A DNA stretch of 64,000 nt, taken from contig NZ_JBEXCV010000028.1 in NCBI RefSeq assembly GCF_040605455.1, positions 1-64,000 of the forward strand, written 5' to 3'. The notes under the pieces are model-generated. The model saw only the letters and a program-made list of their open reading frames with translations. It was not told where the DNA came from and made no database searches. Origin of the DNA: Embleya sp040605455 (lineage in GTDB: Bacteria; Actinomycetota; Actinomycetes; Streptomycetales; Streptomycetaceae). This document shows, in pieces, positions 61,206 through 64,000 of this stretch. Position 1 is the stretch's first letter. Each line of letters begins with the position of its first letter. The position numbers were made by a program, and so were the translations under genes.

Positions 61206-63311
61206 GTGTTTCTCCCACGTCGTCTGAGCCGCGGATGGACGTTGGTCCCGATAGCCCTGGCCGTCCTGATCGGCGTCGTGCTCCTGACTCGTTCACCGGG
61301 ATCGTCGACCCCCTCGAAGGAAGCCGCGGCCAAGCCCTTCCCCGAGGTCTACTCGCCGGACTTCCCTGGCGCGTACGTGCAGGTGGTTGCCCATCCCGAT
61401 GACGACTTGTACTTCATCAACCCGGAGATCGAGAAGTCGATCGACCATGGCAGCGCGTCCACGACCATCTATCTGACCGCCGGCGAAGCCGACGGCTGGC
61501 GGGCGCCGTCGGGTTCGAAGCAGAAGTCGTTGGACCGGCAGCAGTACGCGACGGCCCGTCAGAACGGCCTGCGCCAGGCGTACGCGGAGATGGCGGCGGG
61601 CGATCGCAACGCCAAGTGGGAGCGCTCGACCCTGAAGACCCGGGCCGGCCTCGCCGAGGTGGACACGCTCGCGAGCAAGCCGCGCGTGCGCCTGGTGTTC
61701 CTGAACATGCTCGACGGCGGCGGACACGTCGCGAAGGAAAAGCAGGTGGGTCTGCGGCAGTTGTGGGAGGGCGCGATCCCGAGCATGCCCACGCTGATTC
61801 CGGCCGGCGGCCCGGTCAAGAAGACGTACGACTACACCAAGGACGCCTTGGTCGGCACCCTCACCGACCTGTACGCCCAGTTCGCGCCGACCAGTGTCCG
61901 CACCCTGGACCCGGATCCGGAGACCCACGTCTACTCGTCCGAGCCGGGCAAGGGCTATGTGGACCACCAGGACCACACCGCAGCGGCACTGTTCGCCCAG
62001 GCGTCCCTGGCCGACTATCAGGGTCCGGGCAACACACGACGCGTCGTGGTCACCAGCTTCCGCGGCTACGCCAACGCCTTCTGGCCGAGCAACCTCGCCG
62101 CCGGCGAGTTCCAGCGCAAGAAGTCGATTCTGGACATCTACGGCGGCGGCGACCCCAGCCGTTGTTCGCTCGAATTCGGGTGCGGGGACCGGAACGTGGG
62201 CACGACCGCGGAGAAGTCGCTGTGGCCGCAGACCACGTACGCGCGCTACCCGGTCACGCCGACCTGGTCGAGCACCCTGCCCGACGGACGACTGACCGCC
62301 TTCGCGGTGCTGGACGGGCAGGTCAGCCAGTGGACCGAGACGAAGCCGGGCAGCGGCGCGTGGGGTAGCCCGAGCTTCGTCGGAGGCGGCTGGCTGGCCC
62401 CCACCCTGAGCGTGGCCAAGGCGCCCGACGGCAGGCTGCGGCTGGTGGGTCTGCGCACGACCTTCGGCCCGACCCCGCAGGCCCAGAAGCGCGAGATCGT
62501 GACCGCGGCGCAGACCACGCCCGGGGGGAAGTTCGGCCCGTGGTCGGTGCTCGGCAACCCGGACGCGGCCGACCCGCAGCTCGCCCGCACCGTCGGGGTG
62601 CCCGCGGTGGCGTTGAACCAGGACGGCCGCCTGTCGGTGTTCGTCCGCAACGGCGCCCGCGGGCTCAGCGGCAGCACCGAGCAGGCCGACGGGACCTGGA
62701 CCGCGTGGGCAAACCTGGGCGGCAGCGACCTGCAGGACGGCCTGGCCACCGTGACCACTCGGGCCGGCCGAATCGAGGTCTTCGCGTCGACCAAAACCGG
62801 CATGGCGCACTGGGCCCAGGCCAAGCCCAACGCGGCGCTCGCGGCCGACCCGACGTTCCGGGCCCCGGTGGTCTCCTCCGCGCCGACCGCGGTGGTCGAG
62901 GCCGACGGCCGGATCGGCGTCTACGTCCGCAGGTCGCCCGACAGTGCGGTGATCGCACTGCGCCAGACCGCGCCCGAGGGCGGGTGGGCGCCCGAGCCGC
63001 GCGACCTCGGCGTTCCGGGCGGCACCGGGACCGTCGCGGTGACACCGCGCGCCGACGGACGGGTGGCCCTGGCCGTACGCAACAACGGCGGTGGGGTGAG
63101 CAGCACGGTGGCCGCTCCGGACCGGGATCCGCTGCCGCTGCGCTGGAACGACGACGGTCGCTACGTTCCGTACACTCCGTTGGCCACGACGGACTCGACC
63201 GGTCGCGCCGTACTGCTGGCCCTGGGCCAGGACGGCCGCTTGCTGGTCACCAGGCAGCAGGACCCCGCCCCCGCCGCCGCGTTCGGCACCTGGGTGCCGA
63301 TCGGCAACTAG
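61206..63311 (+). CDS. PIG-L/LmbE-type deacetylase with C-terminal propeller domain
   Basis: A 701-residue secreted or membrane-anchored protein. One hydrophobic segment (12-30) is followed by a PIG-L domain (about 50-300) with the zinc motif AHPDDD and the second ligand in HQDHT; this family removes acetyl groups from GlcNAc-containing compounds. The rest (about 350-700) consists of repeated blocks containing DGRL-type turns (DGRLTAFAVLDG, DGRLRLVGL, DGRLSVFVRNG, DGRIGVYVRRS, DGRVALAVRN, DGRLLVTR), a beta-propeller of the PLL/fucose-lectin type. GTG 61206 is chosen (GGAAGG nine bases upstream). It could deacetylate the wall polymer made by this cluster. Confidence 0.88.
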   Translation: MFLPRRLSRGWTLVPIALAVLIGVVLLTRSPGSSTPSKEAAAKPFPEVYSPDFPGAYVQVVAHPDDDLYFINPEIEKSIDHGSASTTIYLTAGEADGWRAPSGSKQKSLDRQQYATARQNGLRQAYAEMAAGDRNAKWERSTLKTRAGLAEVDTLASKPRVRLVFLNMLDGGGHVAKEKQVGLRQLWEGAIPSMPTLIPAGGPVKKTYDYTKDALVGTLTDLYAQFAPTSVRTLDPDPETHVYSSEPGKGYVDHQDHTAAALFAQASLADYQGPGNTRRVVVTSFRGYANAFWPSNLAAGEFQRKKSILDIYGGGDPSRCSLEFGCGDRNVGTTAEKSLWPQTTYARYPVTPTWSSTLPDGRLTAFAVLDGQVSQWTETKPGSGAWGSPSFVGGGWLAPTLSVAKAPDGRLRLVGLRTTFGPTPQAQKREIVTAAQTTPGGKFGPWSVLGNPDAADPQLARTVGVPAVALNQDGRLSVFVRNGARGLSGSTEQADGTWTAWANLGGSDLQDGLATVTTRAGRIEVFASTKTGMAHWAQAKPNAALAADPTFRAPVVSSAPTAVVEADGRIGVYVRRSPDSAVIALRQTAPEGGWAPEPRDLGVPGGTGTVAVTPRADGRVALAVRNNGGGVSSTVAAPDRDPLPLRWNDDGRYVPYTPLATTDSTGRAVLLALGQDGRLLVTRQQDPAPAAAFGTWVPIGN

Positions 63312-63318
63312 GACCGTG

Positions 63319-63363
63319 GCCGGTGCCGTGACCGCGGGGAAACCCGCCGATCACGGCACCGGC
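63319..63363 (+). terminator. Terminator of the PIG-L gene
   Basis: A perfect 13-bp inverted repeat (63319-63331 with 63351-63363) with an inner GC-rich pairing starts eight bases after the stop. Confidence 0.85.
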
Positions 63364-63515
63364 GGCCCGGCGAATCGCACACGTCGGATCGCCGATCGGG
63401 GGATCTCTTTACCGCGAGCGCGATCGGGGTACCCGAAGCGGATGCGCCAGACCATAGGCTGATTGCCGCCGCACCGGCCGGCGCCGCCGCCGCCGCAACA
63501 AGAATGGGTGAAAAG

Positions 63516-64000
63516 ATGACTCGCACTGACGGGGTGAGCGTCGTCGTCATCACGTACAACGACGCGACTCACCTGCCGGCCGCCATCGAGTCAGCTCTGG
63601 CCCAGGGTGAAGTGGTCTCGGAGATCGTGGTGGTGGACGACGCCTCGACGGACGAAACCGCTCAGGTCCTGTCCCGCTGGCCGCGCGACCGGGTCCGGGT
63701 CGTGCGGCGCACCACCAACAGCGGTGGTTGCGGCGAGCCGCGCAACGACGGCACCGCCTTCGCGCAGTCCGGCTGGATCTGCTACCTCGACAGCGACGAC
63801 GTACTCCCGCCCGGCGCGGTCGAGGCGCTGTATCGGGCCGCGGTCGACAACGACGTGGACTTCGTCGCCGGGCGGTGCGTGCGCCGGGAGTTGCCCGAGG
63901 AACGCGACGTGGCGTGGCATCCGCACCTGTTCGCGACGCCGGGCGTGTACTCGATCGCCGAACGTCCGGAAACGCTCTGGGACACCCTCGCGGTGAACAA
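63516..64000 (+). CDS. Family 2 glycosyltransferase, cut by the window edge
   Basis: The first 161 codons of a GT2 protein: VSVVVITYNDATHLPAAIESAL, VVVDDASTD, NSGGCGEPRND and the metal site YLDSDDVLPP. It is a clear paralogue of the N-terminal half of the TagF-like fusion at 55464 (same order of motifs, and both continue with an xPxLF and ERPETLWDTLAVN-like stretch), so the full gene may also carry a TagF module. ATG 63516 is chosen; ATG 63504 is in frame. The 3' end lies outside the window. Confidence 0.88.
   Translation, partial: MTRTDGVSVVVITYNDATHLPAAIESALAQGEVVSEIVVVDDASTDETAQVLSRWPRDRVRVVRRTTNSGGCGEPRNDGTAFAQSGWICYLDSDDVLPPGAVEALYRAAVDNDVDFVAGRCVRRELPEERDVAWHPHLFATPGVYSIAERPETLWDTLAVN

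Overview
The window is high-GC DNA (roughly 70% or more by eye) with densely packed genes, frequent GTG starts, ATGA/GTGA stop-start overlaps and long GC-rich terminator hairpins. Mycothiol genes (mshA, mshD), CarD, a PhoR/PhoP pair, GlnR, Nur, an RsiG-type anti-sigma factor and a NlpC/P60 cell-wall hydrolase all point to a filamentous actinomycete of the Streptomycetaceae type. Positions 1 to about 46000 look like conserved chromosome core in the usual Streptomyces order. Positions from about 46000 to the end are a cell-envelope glycopolymer region that is probably more variable between strains. I see no tRNA, rRNA, CRISPR array, insertion sequence or prophage gene.

Layout. 1-5.8 kb (minus strand): DoxX protein, rlmB, cysS, ispF/ispD, carD. 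6.2-9.2 kb: a lipoprotein, phoP-phoR and a divergent 41-residue metallothionein. 9.2-15.8 kb: gpmA, a YbjN protein and mshA (with three tandem repeats upstream), a methyltransferase, a secreted NlpC/P60 protein, a macrodomain protein and a MarR regulator. 15.8-19.3 kb: a translationally coupled trio of receiver-SpoIIE phosphatase, phytochrome-type histidine kinase and Rcp1-like receiver. 19.3-25.2 kb: DUF2516, an HbhA-like helical protein with its XRE regulator, rsiG, dtd, ygfZ, nur, nitrobindin, small membrane peptides, a DsrE-like protein and an SMR exporter. 25.4-26.9 kb: sseA and DUF1416 behind a leaderless cysteine-rich leader peptide. 27.0-30.5 kb: an ECF sigma/anti-sigma pair, a repeat-rich membrane protein and a MoaD-like protein. 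31-38 kb: glnR, a LacI regulator, mshD, ppk, a CHAD protein and a Nudix protein. 38.3-44.3 kb: pstSCAB behind a clear PHO box, then a Pit transporter with its DUF47 partner. 44.6-47.8 kb: csoR with its operator, a small protein, a lipoprotein, a GntR regulator and a PAP2 phosphatase.

47.8-64.0 kb: envelope glycopolymer cluster. It holds a TagGH/Wzm-Wzt-type ABC exporter, a GT2 enzyme, two CDP-alcohol phosphotransferases (one fused to DUF5941), a glycerol-1-phosphate-dehydrogenase-like enzyme, a sugar-nucleotidyltransferase-like enzyme, a GT2-TagF fusion protein, a GT4 enzyme, a DUF6056-type membrane protein, a PIG-L deacetylase with a propeller tail, and a second GT2 protein cut by the window edge.

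How they fit together. Phosphate is the main thread. PhoR/PhoP control is expected for pstSCAB, and probable PHO boxes also lie in front of the metallothionein gene and ppk. Ppk, CHAD and Nudix proteins handle polyphosphate and nucleotides; Pit/DUF47 is the low-affinity uptake route; the terminal cluster probably builds a phosphate-containing wall polymer. GlnR brings in nitrogen control. A second thread is thiol, sulfur and metal balance: mshA, mshD, sseA with its cysteine leader, the metallothionein, CsoR and Nur. The best candidates for under-described biology are the cysteine leader peptide, the metallothionein next to phoRP with no phoU in the window, the mshA upstream repeats, and the CDP-alcohol/G1P-dehydrogenase polymer cluster.
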